From the NCBI RefSeq assembly GCF_000718305.1, contig NZ_JOFQ01000017.1, positions 62,001-126,000 of the forward strand: a DNA stretch of 64,000 bases, read 5' to 3'. Of this stretch, positions 33,928-44,791 are shown one piece after another (the first letter of the stretch is position 1; the number at the start of each line of letters is the position of its first letter). This DNA is from Streptomyces niger. GTDB taxonomy: Bacteria; Actinomycetota; Actinomycetes; Streptomycetales; Streptomycetaceae. A program made the translations under genes and the position numbers. The notes below the pieces were generated by a model that did no database searches, was not told the DNA's origin, and worked only from the letters and a program-made list of their open reading frames with translations.

Positions 33928-35403
33928 TCACTCCGCCGCCCGGTACAGCCGCCCGATGACCTCGGGCAGCAGCCGTTCGGTGAGCCGGGGCGGCATCGCC
34001 TGCAGGACCGCGAGCACCGGCGCCATACGGTCGGGCAGCGCCCCTGACGTGCCGATTCCGGCCGAACCGAGCGCCACGTCGATCTCCTCGGGCGTCAGCG
34101 CGTCCGGGTCCGACGCAGCCGCGGCGGCCCGCAGCGCGGGGTCCACCACCGCCGGGCCGCGCTCGCGGGCCCGCGCCACCGCCGCCGTCAGCGCCTCCAG
34201 CAGCGCGGCGACGCTCTCCTCCCCCGCCACCGCCGCCGTGACCGTCAGATGCAGGGTCGCGGGCGAGCTCCCGTACGCCGGCTGCGGCTGCAGGTACCAG
34301 CCGGCCTGCCGGATCTCGTCGGCGACCACGAACGGGTCGAGGCCCGGCTCGTCCGCCGCCACCGCGACGAGCGAGGCGTCCGGCGACCCGAGCACCCGTA
34401 GGCCGTCGATGGCGCCGATGCCGCGCACCAGTTCGCCGGTCGCCCGGTGCACCCGCCGCGCCAGCTCCGTGTAGCCCTCGGTACCGATGTGTTCCACGAC
34501 TGCCCAGGCCGCGGCCGGCAGCCCCGCGGACTTGGTGCCCTGCAGGGTGGCGTTGACGACCGGACAGCCGGGCCAGGCGGCGTGCGCGAACCAGCCGTAC
34601 CGGCGCAGCTCCGCGTTCCGCAGCAGCAGGATCGAGGCGCCCTTGGGCGTGTAGCCGTACTTGTGCAGGTCCACCGAGAGCGAGCTGACGCCGGGGACGG
34701 ACAGGTCGAAGGGCGGCAGCTCCGGCGCGTCGGGGGCCCGCCGCAGATGGCCCAGGTACCAGCCGCCGATGCAGGCGTCCACGTGGCAGAGCACGCCGCG
34801 CGCCGCGGCGACCGCCGCGACCTCGGCGACCGGGTCGATCACCCCGTGCGCGTACGAGGGCGCGGAGGCCACCACGAGCGCGGTGCGGTCGGTGAGCGCC
34901 GCGGCGACGTCCGCGGCGCGCACCCGGAACGTGGCCGGGTCGACGGGGACGGTTACTGCGCGCAGTCCGAAGAGGGCCGCTGCCTTGTGGAAGGCGGCGT
35001 GCGCCGTCTCGGGGAGGAGCACTTCGGGCGCGTCGACCCCGCGCGTACGCCGCGCGTGCTCACGCGCCGTGAGCACGGCCAGGAGGCAGCTCTCCGTGCC
35101 ACCGCTCGTGAAGGTGCCGGCGGTGGCCCCCGTCCCGCCCAGCAGCCGGGCGGCGGCGCGTACGAGGTCGTTCTCCAGCGCCACGACGCTCGGGAAGGCC
35201 GTCATGTCCAGGCCGTGGACCCCGGCGAAGCGGGCGTACGCGGCGGTCGCCAGCTCCTCGGTGCCGGGCAGCCCGGAGTCGTAGACGTACGCCATGGTCC
35301 GGCCGCCGCGCACGGGCAGGTCGGCGGCGCGCAGCGCGTCCAGGCGGGCGAGGAGGGTGCCGGGGTCGTCCCCGGCGGCGCGAGGTGCGGCAGATGCGGA
35401 CAT
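33928..35403 (-). CDS. PLP-dependent group II decarboxylase / sphinganine-1-phosphate lyase-like enzyme
   Basis: A 491-aa fold-type I PLP enzyme. PLP-binding landmarks: GTFTSGGTESCLLAVLTARE (about residues 96-115), HVDACIGGWYLG, and the Schiff-base lysine in SLSVDLHKYGYTPKGAS. This pattern is shared by sphingosine-1-phosphate lyases and glutamate/tyrosine decarboxylase relatives. The substrate cannot be assigned. A C-terminal extension after about residue 420 (ALTPEEIDVALG) is helical and atypical. The ATG at 35403 has no clear SD. It stands alone, convergent with bldD. Confidence 0.8.
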   Translation of the reverse strand: MSASAAPRAAGDDPGTLLARLDALRAADLPVRGGRTMAYVYDSGLPGTEELATAAYARFAGVHGLDMTAFPSVVALENDLVRAAARLLGGTGATAGTFTSGGTESCLLAVLTAREHARRTRGVDAPEVLLPETAHAAFHKAAALFGLRAVTVPVDPATFRVRAADVAAALTDRTALVVASAPSYAHGVIDPVAEVAAVAAARGVLCHVDACIGGWYLGHLRRAPDAPELPPFDLSVPGVSSLSVDLHKYGYTPKGASILLLRNAELRRYGWFAHAAWPGCPVVNATLQGTKSAGLPAAAWAVVEHIGTEGYTELARRVHRATGELVRGIGAIDGLRVLGSPDASLVAVAADEPGLDPFVVADEIRQAGWYLQPQPAYGSSPATLHLTVTAAVAGEESVAALLEALTAAVARARERGPAVVDPALRAAAAASDPDALTPEEIDVALGSAGIGTSGALPDRMAPVLAVLQAMPPRLTERLLPEVIGRLYRAAE

Positions 35404-35439
35404 CCGGCCGAACGTAGGGCAGGCGCCGCAACGGCACCA

Positions 35440-35475
35440 GGCCCGGGCGGAAGAAACCCCTTCCGTCTCCGGGCC
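35440..35475. terminator. nusB-efp terminator hairpin
   Basis: Inner CGGAAG (35448-35453) pairs with CTTCCG (35460-35465); outer GGCCCGG (35440-35446) pairs with CCGGGCC (35469-35475), with small bulges. It lies 33 bp beyond the nusB stop. Confidence 0.6.
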
Positions 35476-35507
35476 CGGTGGATGCGTGCGGAGCCTGGGC
35501 GCCGGCG

Positions 35508-35936
35508 TCAGCCCCGGCGCAGGCTCGGCTTGAGGTCCTTCAGGCGGCCGAGCATGCCGTTCACGAAGGACGGCGAATCGTCGGTGGAGAACTCCTTGGC
35601 CAGCTGCACGGCCTCGTCTATCACGACCGCGTCGGGAGTCGCGTCCACCCAGATCAGCTCATAGGCGCCGAGCCGCAGGATGTTGCGGTCGACGACCGGC
35701 ATCCGGTCGAGCGTCCAGCCGACCGCGTACTGCGCGATCAGCTCGTCGATGCGCTCGACGTGGTCCGCGTACCCCTCGACGAGCTCCAGGGTGTACTCGT
35801 TGACCGGGGGCTGCCGGGGGTCGGTCCGGGCGTGCCGCATCCAGTCCGCGAGCACGGTCTGCACGTCGGCGCCGCGCTGGTCGGCCTCGAAGAGGATCTG
35901 GAAGGCGCGCTTGCGGGCCTTGTTACGGGCAGCCAC
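35508..35936 (-). CDS. nusB: Transcription antitermination factor NusB
   Basis: A 142-aa all-helical RNA-binding protein acting with NusE (S10) in rRNA antitermination. It starts MAARNKARKRAFQILFEADQ. YAVGWTLDRMPVVDRNILRL and the end region FVNGMLGRLKDLKPSLRRG are typical. The GTG at 35936 is two bases after the efp stop, so the two are translationally linked. Confidence 0.95.
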   Translation of the reverse strand: MAARNKARKRAFQILFEADQRGADVQTVLADWMRHARTDPRQPPVNEYTLELVEGYADHVERIDELIAQYAVGWTLDRMPVVDRNILRLGAYELIWVDATPDAVVIDEAVQLAKEFSTDDSPSFVNGMLGRLKDLKPSLRRG

Positions 35937-35938
35937 GG

Positions 35939-36505
35939 TTAGCTGTTCACCCGACCGAGGTACTCGCCGGAGCGGGTGTCGACCTTGATCTTCTCACCCG
36001 TGGTGATGAAGAGCGGAACCTGGATGACGTGGTCGGTCTCCAGCGTGGCGGGCTTGGTGCCGCCGGTGGAGCGGTCGCCCTGGACGCCCGGCTCGGTCTC
36101 CTTGATGGTCAGCTCGACCGCGGCGGGCAGCTCGACGTAGAGCACCTCGCCGTCGTGCTGCGCCACGACGGCCTCGAAGCCCTCGATGAGGTAGTTCGCG
36201 GCGTCACCGACGGTCTTGCGGTCGACGTGCAGCTGGTCGTAGGTGTCCATGTCCATGAAGACGAAGTACTCGCCGTCCATGTACGAGAACTGCATCCCGC
36301 GCTTGTCGACGTTGGCCGTCTCGACCTTCACGCCGGCGTTGAAGGTCTTGTCCACCACCTTGCCGGAGAGCACGTTCTTCAGCTTGGTACGGACGAAGGC
36401 CGGGCCCTTGCCGGGCTTGACGTGCTGGAACTCGACAACGGACCACAGCTGGCCCCCTTCGAGCTTGAGCACCATGCCGTTCTTGAGGTCGTTCGTGGAT
36501 GCCAC
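35939..36505 (-). CDS. efp: Translation elongation factor P
   Basis: A 188-aa factor rescuing ribosomes stalled at polyproline. It starts [20 protein letters not shown]. The domain I tip loop is [15 protein letters not shown], the PGKGP form known from actinobacteria, where the Lys is thought to work without the modifications used in E. coli. No EpmA/EpmB genes lie nearby. The GTG at 36505 has AGGAG about 10 nt upstream; the longer frame to 36718 overlaps the next gene and is rejected. Confidence 0.96.
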   Translation of the reverse strand: MASTNDLKNGMVLKLEGGQLWSVVEFQHVKPGKGPAFVRTKLKNVLSGKVVDKTFNAGVKVETANVDKRGMQFSYMDGEYFVFMDMDTYDQLHVDRKTVGDAANYLIEGFEAVVAQHDGEVLYVELPAAVELTIKETEPGVQGDRSTGGTKPATLETDHVIQVPLFITTGEKIKVDTRSGEYLGRVNS

Positions 36506-36573
36506 GGTTGCGGTATCTCCTGGACTGCAGGTGGTGGGGACCCGGAAGACGCACGCTCCGAGCCCGTCAAGGC

Positions 36574-37701
36574 TCAGAGGGCGAGCAGCTCCTTGGTCGT
36601 GATCGTGAGTAGCTCTGGCCCGCCGTCCGCCTCGGGGCGGACGACGAGTGTGTCGTCGATCCGGACACCGCCGCGGCCCGGGAGGTGGACCCCCGGATCG
36701 ACGGTGACCGGCACGCAAGCGTCCAGTTTACCCATGGCCGCAGGTGACAGCTGAGGGTCCTCGGCGATTTCGAGCCCGACACCGTGTCCGGTCCACGGTC
36801 CGAGGCCCTCTTCGTGCCCCCCTGAAGCCAGCACCTGACGCGCCGCGCGGTCCACTTCGCGACACTCGACCCCCGGCGCGAGAGCCTCCCTCCCGGCCCT
36901 CTGGGCTGCGAAGACGAGGTCGTAGAGCTCGATCTGCCAGTCCGCCGGCGTGGTGCCGATGACGAACGTGCGGCCGATCTCGCAACGGTAACCGCGGTAG
37001 TCGGCGCCCAGGCTCACGGTGAGAAAGTCGCCTTCCTCGACCCGTCGATCGGTGGGCAGATGGCCCGGGCGGCCGGAGTTCGGGCCGGTGGCCACGGAGG
37101 TGGCGAAGGCCGGGCCGTCCGCGCCGTGGTCGACGAGCCGGCGCTCCAGCTCCAACGCGAGATGGCGCTCGGTGCGGCCCACGAGGATCGACTCCAGCAG
37201 TTCGCCCAGGGCCTGGTCGGTGATCTCCGCCGCGATGCGCAGGCACGCGATCTCGTCCTGGTCCTTCACCAGCCGCTGCGCCTCCACCGCGCAGCCCAGA
37301 TCCGCCAGGCGCAGGTCGGGCGCCACGGAGCGCAGCGCGCGGTGGCGGGCCACGGTGAGGTGGTGCTCCTCCACGGCGAGCGCCTCGGCCCCGGCCTTCA
37401 CGGCGAGGTCGGCGGCGGCGACGACCGGGTCGCCGGTGTGCGCGGGCAGCAGGCTGATCCGCAGGTCCTCCGCCGGCCGCCCCTCCGAGGGCTCGCCGGT
37501 GGGGGCGCTGGGACAGAGCAGGGTGTCGCCGCCACCGTGCAGCAGCAGAGCGGCCCCGCGCGGCGCGCAGCCGGCGAGGTAGCGGATGTTGGCGGGGCTC
37601 GAAACGAGCGCCGCCGCGGTGTCGGGCGCGCCCGCGCCGGTGCCGGCCGCGGCATAGCGGTCACGCAACCGGGCGCGTCGGGTTGCGTACATGTCTGGCA
37701 T
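36574..37701 (-). CDS. M24-family (Xaa-Pro aminopeptidase-like) protein with altered metal ligands
   Basis: A 375-aa protein with a creatinase-like N-domain and a pita-bread C-domain (from about residue 145). The metal centre of M24 peptidases (Asp, Asp, His, Glu, Glu) is mostly changed: [18 protein letters not shown] has Ser and Glu for the two Asp; GHGVGLEI keeps the His; [10 protein letters not shown] and [10 protein letters not shown] have Asp for both Glu. The second His of HExP is Ala. Activity is therefore doubtful. ATG at 37701, or 37692. Upstream of efp and possibly co-transcribed. Confidence 0.85.
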   Translation of the reverse strand: MPDMYATRRARLRDRYAAAGTGAGAPDTAAALVSSPANIRYLAGCAPRGAALLLHGGGDTLLCPSAPTGEPSEGRPAEDLRISLLPAHTGDPVVAAADLAVKAGAEALAVEEHHLTVARHRALRSVAPDLRLADLGCAVEAQRLVKDQDEIACLRIAAEITDQALGELLESILVGRTERHLALELERRLVDHGADGPAFATSVATGPNSGRPGHLPTDRRVEEGDFLTVSLGADYRGYRCEIGRTFVIGTTPADWQIELYDLVFAAQRAGREALAPGVECREVDRAARQVLASGGHEEGLGPWTGHGVGLEIAEDPQLSPAAMGKLDACVPVTVDPGVHLPGRGGVRIDDTLVVRPEADGGPELLTITTKELLAL

Positions 37702-37869
37702 GTACCGAGCGTACGAGTACGTCGGGCCTCGCGCGCTTTGAGCGCGTCTGAGGGGGTTCCCGGCCCGGTGGGTGCGGGCGGTCGCGGCCGTACGGTGCGG
37801 CCGCCCGCGACGGCACCGGGCCGGCAGCCCGTCACCGGGCCGTCAGCCCGTCACCAGGCCGTCAGCCGG

Positions 37870-38763
37870 TCACCAGGCCGGCGGGCTGGCCAGGCTGCGG
37901 GCCACGACCTCGTCGAGCATCCGGGCGGTGGTCGCGACGTCGTGCTGGGAGTTGTCGATGATCGGCAGCCCCGAGCTGTACCAGCCGGCCATCCGGCCGT
38001 GGATACGGGCCACCTCTTCGTCGGTCAGCCGGCGGTTTCCGCTGCGCTGGGCGTTGCGTTCCAGCACGATCTCCAGGCCGGGCAGGAGGACGACGGGCAG
38101 CAGGCCCGGGCCCACATGGCGCTTCCAGCCGCCGAGCCCGACGACCGGGCGGTCGGGGAAGACGGCGTCGTCGAGGATGCAGGAGATGCCGTTGGCGAGG
38201 AAGTTGCGCGCGGCGAAGCCGCAGGTACGGCGCGCGAGGCGGTACTGCGCCTCGGAGTGGTCGTTCCAGCCCTGCTGCGGGTCGGCGAACCCCGAGCGGA
38301 CCCATTCGCGCACGTCGTCCAGGCTGATGTGCGCGGTGGGGACGCGGCGGATGTCGGCCCAGTGCCGGGCGACGCTGGTCTTGCCGGCGCCGGCCGGGCC
38401 GATGAGCAGCACCGCGACGGCGGCGTGCGCGGCGTCGGGCGTGGCCGTGCCGGGCGGCGGCGTGGGCAGCGCGACGGGGTTGCCGGTGGGCAGCTGGATG
38501 TGGCCCGTGGTTTCCGGCCGCGGCGCCTGGTGGTTACCGGTCCAGCCCGCGGGCGCGCCCTGCGGCGGGGGCGGCGGGCCCGTGGGCGCCCCTTGCGGGG
38601 GCGGCGGGCCCGTCGGTGCACCCTGCGGCGGAGGCGGCGGCGCGACGGGCGCCGGGGGCCGCTGCGGCCCGGAGGGTATGGAACGGGCCTGGGGCTCGGC
38701 CCAGGCGCCGGCACCGCCCGGCTGGTGAGGCGATGGCAGCGGAGCCCCCCCTGGGTGCTGCAT
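37870..38763 (-). CDS. Proline-rich P-loop ATPase/kinase-like protein
   Basis: A 297-aa protein in two parts. The first ~110 residues are disordered and Pro/Gly-rich with three repeats of PPPPQGAPTG type. The rest is a P-loop domain with Walker A LLIGPAGAGKTSVARHW (about residues 118-134), HISLDDVREWVRSGFADP and a lid-like ERNAQRSGNRRLTDEEVARI, resembling zeta-toxin/polynucleotide-kinase-like phosphotransferases. The ATG at 38763 has GGAGA upstream. No antitoxin gene is adjacent. The substrate is unknown; the repeat region may mediate protein contacts. Confidence 0.72.
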   Translation of the reverse strand: MQHPGGAPLPSPHQPGGAGAWAEPQARSIPSGPQRPPAPVAPPPPPQGAPTGPPPPQGAPTGPPPPPQGAPAGWTGNHQAPRPETTGHIQLPTGNPVALPTPPPGTATPDAAHAAVAVLLIGPAGAGKTSVARHWADIRRVPTAHISLDDVREWVRSGFADPQQGWNDHSEAQYRLARRTCGFAARNFLANGISCILDDAVFPDRPVVGLGGWKRHVGPGLLPVVLLPGLEIVLERNAQRSGNRRLTDEEVARIHGRMAGWYSSGLPIIDNSQHDVATTARMLDEVVARSLASPPAW

Positions 38764-38833
38764 CCGGTGGCTCTCCGTCTCGTGGGGTGAGGTGGTGGGG
38801 TCGTCAGGCCCGGGATTCTCCCGAACGGTACAA

Positions 38834-38865
38834 CCCCCGGCCGTAGTTGTGGGAACGGCCGGGGG
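38834..38865. terminator. aro operon terminator
   Basis: CCCCCGGCCGT (38834-38844) and its exact complement (38855-38865) with a 10-nt loop, just past the aroB stop on the minus strand. Confidence 0.75.
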
Positions 38866-38888
38866 CGGCGGGAAGTGCCCGGCGGGCG

Positions 38889-40500
<1,612 letters not shown>

Positions 40501-40504
<4 letters not shown>

Positions 40505-41685
40505 CGGATCGCCAGGTTGTCGAGGAAGGACTGCACGTTGCGGCGGGTCTCCGGCACGCTGTCGCCACCGAACTTCTCCGCGACGGCGTCCGCGAGGACC
40601 AGGGCCACCATGGCCTCGGCGACGATGCCGGCCGCCGGCACGGCGCACACGTCGGAGCGCTGGTGGTGGGCCGCGGCGGCCTCGCCGGTCGTCACGTCGA
40701 TGGTGGCCAGGGCGCGCGGCACGGTGGCGATCGGCTTCATCGCGGCGCGGACGCGCAGCAGCTCGCCGGTCGTCAGGCCGCCCTCGGTACCGCCGGAGCG
40801 GCCCGACGCGCGCTTGATCCCGTCGTCCGTCGCCAGGATCTCGTCGTGCGCCTTCGAGCCGGGCACCCGGGCCAGGTCGAAGCCGTCGCCGACCTCGACG
40901 CCCTTGATCGCCTGGATGCCCATGAGGGCACCGGCCAGCCGGGCGTCCAGCCGGCGGTCCCAGTGGACGTGGGAGCCGAGGCCGACCGGTACGCCGTACG
41001 CCAGCACCTCGACGACACCGCCGAGGGTGTCGCCGTCCTTGTGGGCCTGGTCGATCTCCTCGACCATCGCCTTCGAGGCTTCCTCGTCGAGGCAGCGCAC
41101 CGGGTCGGCGTCCAGCTTCTCGACGTCGGAGGGCTTGGGGTACACGCCGTACGGGGCCTTGGCGGCGGCCAGCTCGACGACGTGGCTGACGATCTCGATG
41201 CCGGCCGTCTCCTTGAGGAAGGAGCGGGCCACGGCGCCCAGCGCGACACGGGCCGCGGTCTCGCGCGCCGAGGCGCGCTCCAGCACCGGGCGGGCCTCGT
41301 CGAAGCCGTACTTCTGCATGCCCGCCAGGTCCGCGTGGCCGGGGCGCGGGCGGGTCAGCGGCGCGTTACGGGCCAGCTCGGCCAGCTCCGCCTCGTCGAC
41401 CGGGTCGGCCGCCATGACCTTCTCCCACTTGGGCCACTCGGTGTTGCCCACCATGATCGCGATGGGCGAGCCCAGCGACAGACCGTGCCGGACGCCGCCG
41501 AGGAAGGTCACCTCGTCGCGCTCGAACTTCATCCGGGCACCGCGGCCATAGCCGAGCCGGCGACGGGCCAGGGCGTCCGCCACCATGTCCGTGGTCACGG
41601 GGACGCCGGCCGGAAGGCCCTCCAGCGTCGCCACCAGTGCGGGGCCGTGCGACTCCCCCGCCGTCAGCCAGCGCAACCTGCTCAA
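40501..41685 (-). CDS. aroC: Chorismate synthase
   Basis: A 394-aa FMN-dependent enzyme making chorismate. It begins with the conserved [18 protein letters not shown] and carries [26 protein letters not shown] and [15 protein letters not shown]. The only start giving this N-terminus is a TTG at 41685, with no recognisable SD, lying inside the aroE codons for VEQV. AroE does not stop nearby, so the two frames overlap by 320 bp. Streptomyces aroC normally has its own ATG or GTG, so the junction looks altered. Confidence 0.92.
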
Positions 41686-42430
41686 CTGCCTGGTGGACCA
41701 GGAGGTCCAGGCCGCCGACGACCGCGCCGCCGCGCTCGGACCAGGCCGCGGCCAGCGCGGTGGGCCACGGCTCGTACAGCACGTCGAAGAGGGTGCCGGG
41801 CCGGGCGGGCACGGCCGCGGCCAGCGCGTCGGTGGTCCCGGCCGGGGTCGTGGCGATCACCAGCGGCGCGTCGAAGGCGCCCGCCGCCTCGTCCCAGGGG
41901 GCGGTGCGGACGGCGACGCCCAGCCGCTCGCCCCAGCCGCGCATCTCATCGGCGCGCGCCTGGCTGCGCACGTAGACGGTCACCTCGCCGGTGCAGATCC
42001 GGGCGAGCGCGGCCAGCGCCGAGGAGGCGGTGGCGCCGGCGCCGAGGATGGCGGCGCTTTCGACGCTCGTCACGCCGCGCTCGCGCAGCGCCTCCTGGAT
42101 GCCGGGGATGTCGGTGTTGTCGCCGAGGCGGCGGCCGTCCTCGGTGAAGACGACGGTGTTGACCGCCTCGACGGAGGCGGCGGTGTCGCTGATGGCGTCC
42201 AGCAGCGGGATGACCGCGCGCTTGAGCGGCATGGTCAGCGAGAGGCCCGCCCACTCGGCGTCGTCCAGTCCCGCCAGGAAGCCGGGCAGCGCCGCCTCGT
42301 CGACCTCGAAGCGGCCGTACTCGCGGCCGGCCAGCCCCAGTTCGTCGTACGCGGCGCGGTGCAGCACCGGGGAGAGCGAATGGGCGATGGGCGATCCGAG
42401 GACCGCCGCCTTGTGGTGGGTTCCTGACAC
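41366..42430 (-). CDS. aroE: Shikimate dehydrogenase with displaced C-terminus
   Basis: Residues 1-248 are a normal NADP-dependent shikimate dehydrogenase: [20 protein letters not shown], the catalytic Lys in [27 protein letters not shown], the nucleotide-binding [17 protein letters not shown], and [13 protein letters not shown] near the end. After VEQV the frame enters the aroC region in another frame for about 105 residues ([17 protein letters not shown] onward), with composition unlike AroE. The last 25-30 family residues, which form the closing helix, are missing. The GTG at 42430 has GAGGG 8 nt upstream. It may be partly active or a misassembly. Confidence 0.75.
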   Translation of the reverse strand: MSGTHHKAAVLGSPIAHSLSPVLHRAAYDELGLAGREYGRFEVDEAALPGFLAGLDDAEWAGLSLTMPLKRAVIPLLDAISDTAASVEAVNTVVFTEDGRRLGDNTDIPGIQEALRERGVTSVESAAILGAGATASSALAALARICTGEVTVYVRSQARADEMRGWGERLGVAVRTAPWDEAAGAFDAPLVIATTPAGTTDALAAAVPARPGTLFDVLYEPWPTALAAAWSERGGAVVGGLDLLVHQAVEQVALADGGGVARPRTGGDAGGPSGRRPRDHGHGGGRPGPSPARLWPRCPDEVRARRGDLPRRRPARSVAGLAHRDHGGQHRVAQVGEGHGGRPGRRGGAGRAGP

Positions 42431-42483
42431 GGGTACTGCCCTCAGCCGTTCTCTCACGGGTCCTGTCCTGGCGGTCGCCAGGG

Positions 42484-44187
42484 CTAACGGGTCTTGTTGA
42501 ATTCCGCGACGAGCCTTTCGTGCTCGGCGTAGGTCTTGGCGAACTTCGTCTTTCCGTCGATGGCGACGAAGTAGTACCAGCCGTCGTCGGTCGGGTTGAC
42601 CGCGGCCTTCAGCGCATCGTCACCGGGGTTGCCGATCGGGCCCGGCGGCAGCCCCTTGTAGTAATACGTGTTGTAGGGGTTGTTGTAGTTCTTGATGGCG
42701 CTGATCGGAATGTCGAGTTCGCTCTGGTTCTTGATGTAGTTGTACGTCGAGTCGAATTCGAGCTTGCCGTAGGTCTCGGGATTGGCCGGGTCCAGGCGGT
42801 TGTAGACCACCTCGGCCATCTTCCGGAAGTCGTCGTGGCTGGTGCCCTCGGCCTGGGTGAGGCTGGCCACCGTGACGAGCTGCATCGGGGATTTCAGCCC
42901 GAATTTCTTCGCGTTCGCCGCCAGGTCGTAGCGGGCGTAATTCTGTTTGGCCCGCGCGACCATCTGCTTGAGGACGTCCGCCGGTTTCGCCTTCGGACTC
43001 ACCGCGTAGGTCGAGGGATAGAGGAAGCCCTCCAGCGGGTCCTTTATGTCGGGGTCGTCGTCCGCCCAGGACGGCAGGCCGAGGTTTTTCGCCTCGCTCG
43101 CGGCGACGCTCTTGGTCGTACCGGCCTTCACGTCGAGCTTCTTGTCGATGCGCTCGTAGACCGAGACCGCCCGCATGCCCTCCGGGATCGTCAGGCCGTT
43201 GCGGCTCGCCGGGCTGAGCATCAGCTCCACCGCCGACGCGGCCGACATCCCCTTGCGCAGCGTGTAGGCGCCGGGCTGGAGCCCCGCCTTCGCCTTGGGG
43301 TTCTCGGTGACCGCGGCGGTGAACGCATCGGCGCTCTTGACCACGCCTTCCTTCTTGAGGAGCAGCCCCATCTGGAGCACGGGCGAGCCGTCCGGGATCT
43401 CCACCTGGACGCTGCCGGAACCCTCGCCCTCGAAGTCCGGCGGCGGGGCGAAGCGGTCGTAGGCGAGGTAGCCACCGCCGCCGATCACCGCGAGGGCGAC
43501 GATCGCGGCGACCGCCCGGCCGCGCCGCTTCGGGCGCTGCTCCCGGCCGCGGCGGTCACCCACCGACCGGCGCTTCTCGCGCGGCGCGGGCTCCTCGTCG
43601 GGATCGCCGTCCGCGTCCCCGCCGGAGAAGAAGGCATGGTCCGGCTCGGGTTCGGGCCGGGCCGGCTCGTCCTGCCAGGGCGCGTCGTGCCCGGCCTCCT
43701 GCCAGTCGTCGCCCTGCGCGCCGCCGGGGACGGCGGGCATGGGCGCCGTCTGGTCGTGCCGCACCGGCTGGGCCTGGTGCGGCGCCGGGTAGCCGTCGGG
43801 CGTGCCGTAGTGGTCCGGTCCGGCGCCGCCGTAGGGGTCGGGCTGCCGGCCGTACGGGTCGGCCTGGCCGTAGTAGGGGTCGGGCTGCTGACCGTAGGGG
43901 TCGGCCTGACCGTACGGGTCGGACTGGTGGCCGTACGGGTCGTACGGCACGCCGCCGTTCTGTCCGGCCTGACTGTACGGGTCGTACTGCTGCTGGTGGC
44001 CGTACTGGTGCTGCTGCGGGTCGGGGGCGCCGCCCCAGCCCTGCTGCTGACCCTGCCCCGCGTAGGGGTCCTGGTTCCCGTAGGAAGCCTGGCCGCCGTA
44101 GGCGCCCTGGTCACCGTAGGACTCTCCGTAGAGAGGGTCCTCCGGATGCCAGGGTTCGGAGCCGTAGCCCCGGCCGTACTCAGTCAT
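42484..44187 (-). CDS. mltG: Endolytic murein transglycosylase MltG
   Basis: A 567-aa YceG-type enzyme cleaving nascent peptidoglycan glycan. The first ~160 residues are a low-complexity cytoplasmic tail with DPYGQ-type Tyr/Gln/Pro repeats, then a basic stretch and one transmembrane helix (AVAAIVALAVIGGGGYLAY, about 226-244). A LysM-like part follows, then the catalytic domain with the key Glu in VTVASLTQAEGTSHDDFRKM. The C-terminus (LPPGPIGNPGDDALKAAVNP) is classical. The repeat tail is about 160 residues longer than in E. coli. Confidence 0.93.
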   Translation of the reverse strand: MTEYGRGYGSEPWHPEDPLYGESYGDQGAYGGQASYGNQDPYAGQGQQQGWGGAPDPQQHQYGHQQQYDPYSQAGQNGGVPYDPYGHQSDPYGQADPYGQQPDPYYGQADPYGRQPDPYGGAGPDHYGTPDGYPAPHQAQPVRHDQTAPMPAVPGGAQGDDWQEAGHDAPWQDEPARPEPEPDHAFFSGGDADGDPDEEPAPREKRRSVGDRRGREQRPKRRGRAVAAIVALAVIGGGGYLAYDRFAPPPDFEGEGSGSVQVEIPDGSPVLQMGLLLKKEGVVKSADAFTAAVTENPKAKAGLQPGAYTLRKGMSAASAVELMLSPASRNGLTIPEGMRAVSVYERIDKKLDVKAGTTKSVAASEAKNLGLPSWADDDPDIKDPLEGFLYPSTYAVSPKAKPADVLKQMVARAKQNYARYDLAANAKKFGLKSPMQLVTVASLTQAEGTSHDDFRKMAEVVYNRLDPANPETYGKLEFDSTYNYIKNQSELDIPISAIKNYNNPYNTYYYKGLPPGPIGNPGDDALKAAVNPTDDGWYYFVAIDGKTKFAKTYAEHERLVAEFNKTR

Positions 44188-44312
44188 CGATCCCCTAGAG
44201 CCGCGAGGCGGTGCGCTCCGTGGTCGCAGCGCGGCTTATTTTCTGACCGCCTCTTCTTGCGCGCGCCACTGTTCGAACGCGGCCGGTCGCGCGGAACGTT
44301 ACCGTACCGCGA

Positions 44313-44786
44313 TCAGCCGCCCGCCTCGACGCTCTCACCAGGGACCTGTCCGGACGTGCGTTCGGTTTCCAGTGCACTCTGAAGGATGACCACGGCCGCC
44401 GCCTGATCGATGGCGGAACGGCCCTTTTTGGCCTTCACGCCGGAGGCGCGCATCCCCTGGGCCGCGGTGACCGTCGACATCCGCTCGTCGACCAGCCGCA
44501 CCGGCACCGGCGCGATGTTCTTCGCCATCTCCTTGGCGAAGGCCCGCACCTTGGCCGCGGCCGGCCCCTCTCCCCCGTTCAGGGAGCGGGGCAGGCCGAC
44601 GACGACCTCCAGCGGTTCGTACTCCTCGATGATCGCCTTCAGGCGCCGGTGGGCGGCCGGGACGTCACGTCCCGGCACGGTCTCCACCGGGGTCGCGAGG
44701 ACCCCGTCGGGGTCGCACGAGGCGACCCCGATCCGGGCGTCCCCGACGTCGACGGCGATCCGCCTGCCGCGTCGCATACCGCTCAC
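44313..44786 (-). CDS. ruvX: RuvX/YqgF Holliday junction resolvase-like protein
   Basis: A 157-aa RNase H-fold protein. Catalytic acidic positions are seen in IAVDVGDARIGVASCDPDG, VVVGLPRSLNGGEG and RLVDERMSTVTA, plus SAIDQAAAVVILQSAL. In bacteria it acts in pre-16S rRNA 5' processing and/or recombination. The GTG at 44786 is 5 bp after the alaS stop; an ATG at 44777 is the alternative. The alaS-ruvX-mltG order is conserved in actinobacteria. Confidence 0.93.
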   Translation of the reverse strand: MSGMRRGRRIAVDVGDARIGVASCDPDGVLATPVETVPGRDVPAAHRRLKAIIEEYEPLEVVVGLPRSLNGGEGPAAAKVRAFAKEMAKNIAPVPVRLVDERMSTVTAAQGMRASGVKAKKGRSAIDQAAAVVILQSALETERTSGQVPGESVEAGG

Positions 44787-44791
44787 GTGCC

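Noticed and set aside
36506..36718. N-terminal extension of EF-P
   Set aside because: It overlaps the M24 gene and precedes the well-placed AGGAG and the conserved start of EF-P.
37870..38763. Zeta-toxin of a toxin-antitoxin system
   Set aside because: No epsilon-like antitoxin gene lies next to it, and the long Pro-rich arm is not a toxin feature; only the P-loop fold is shared.
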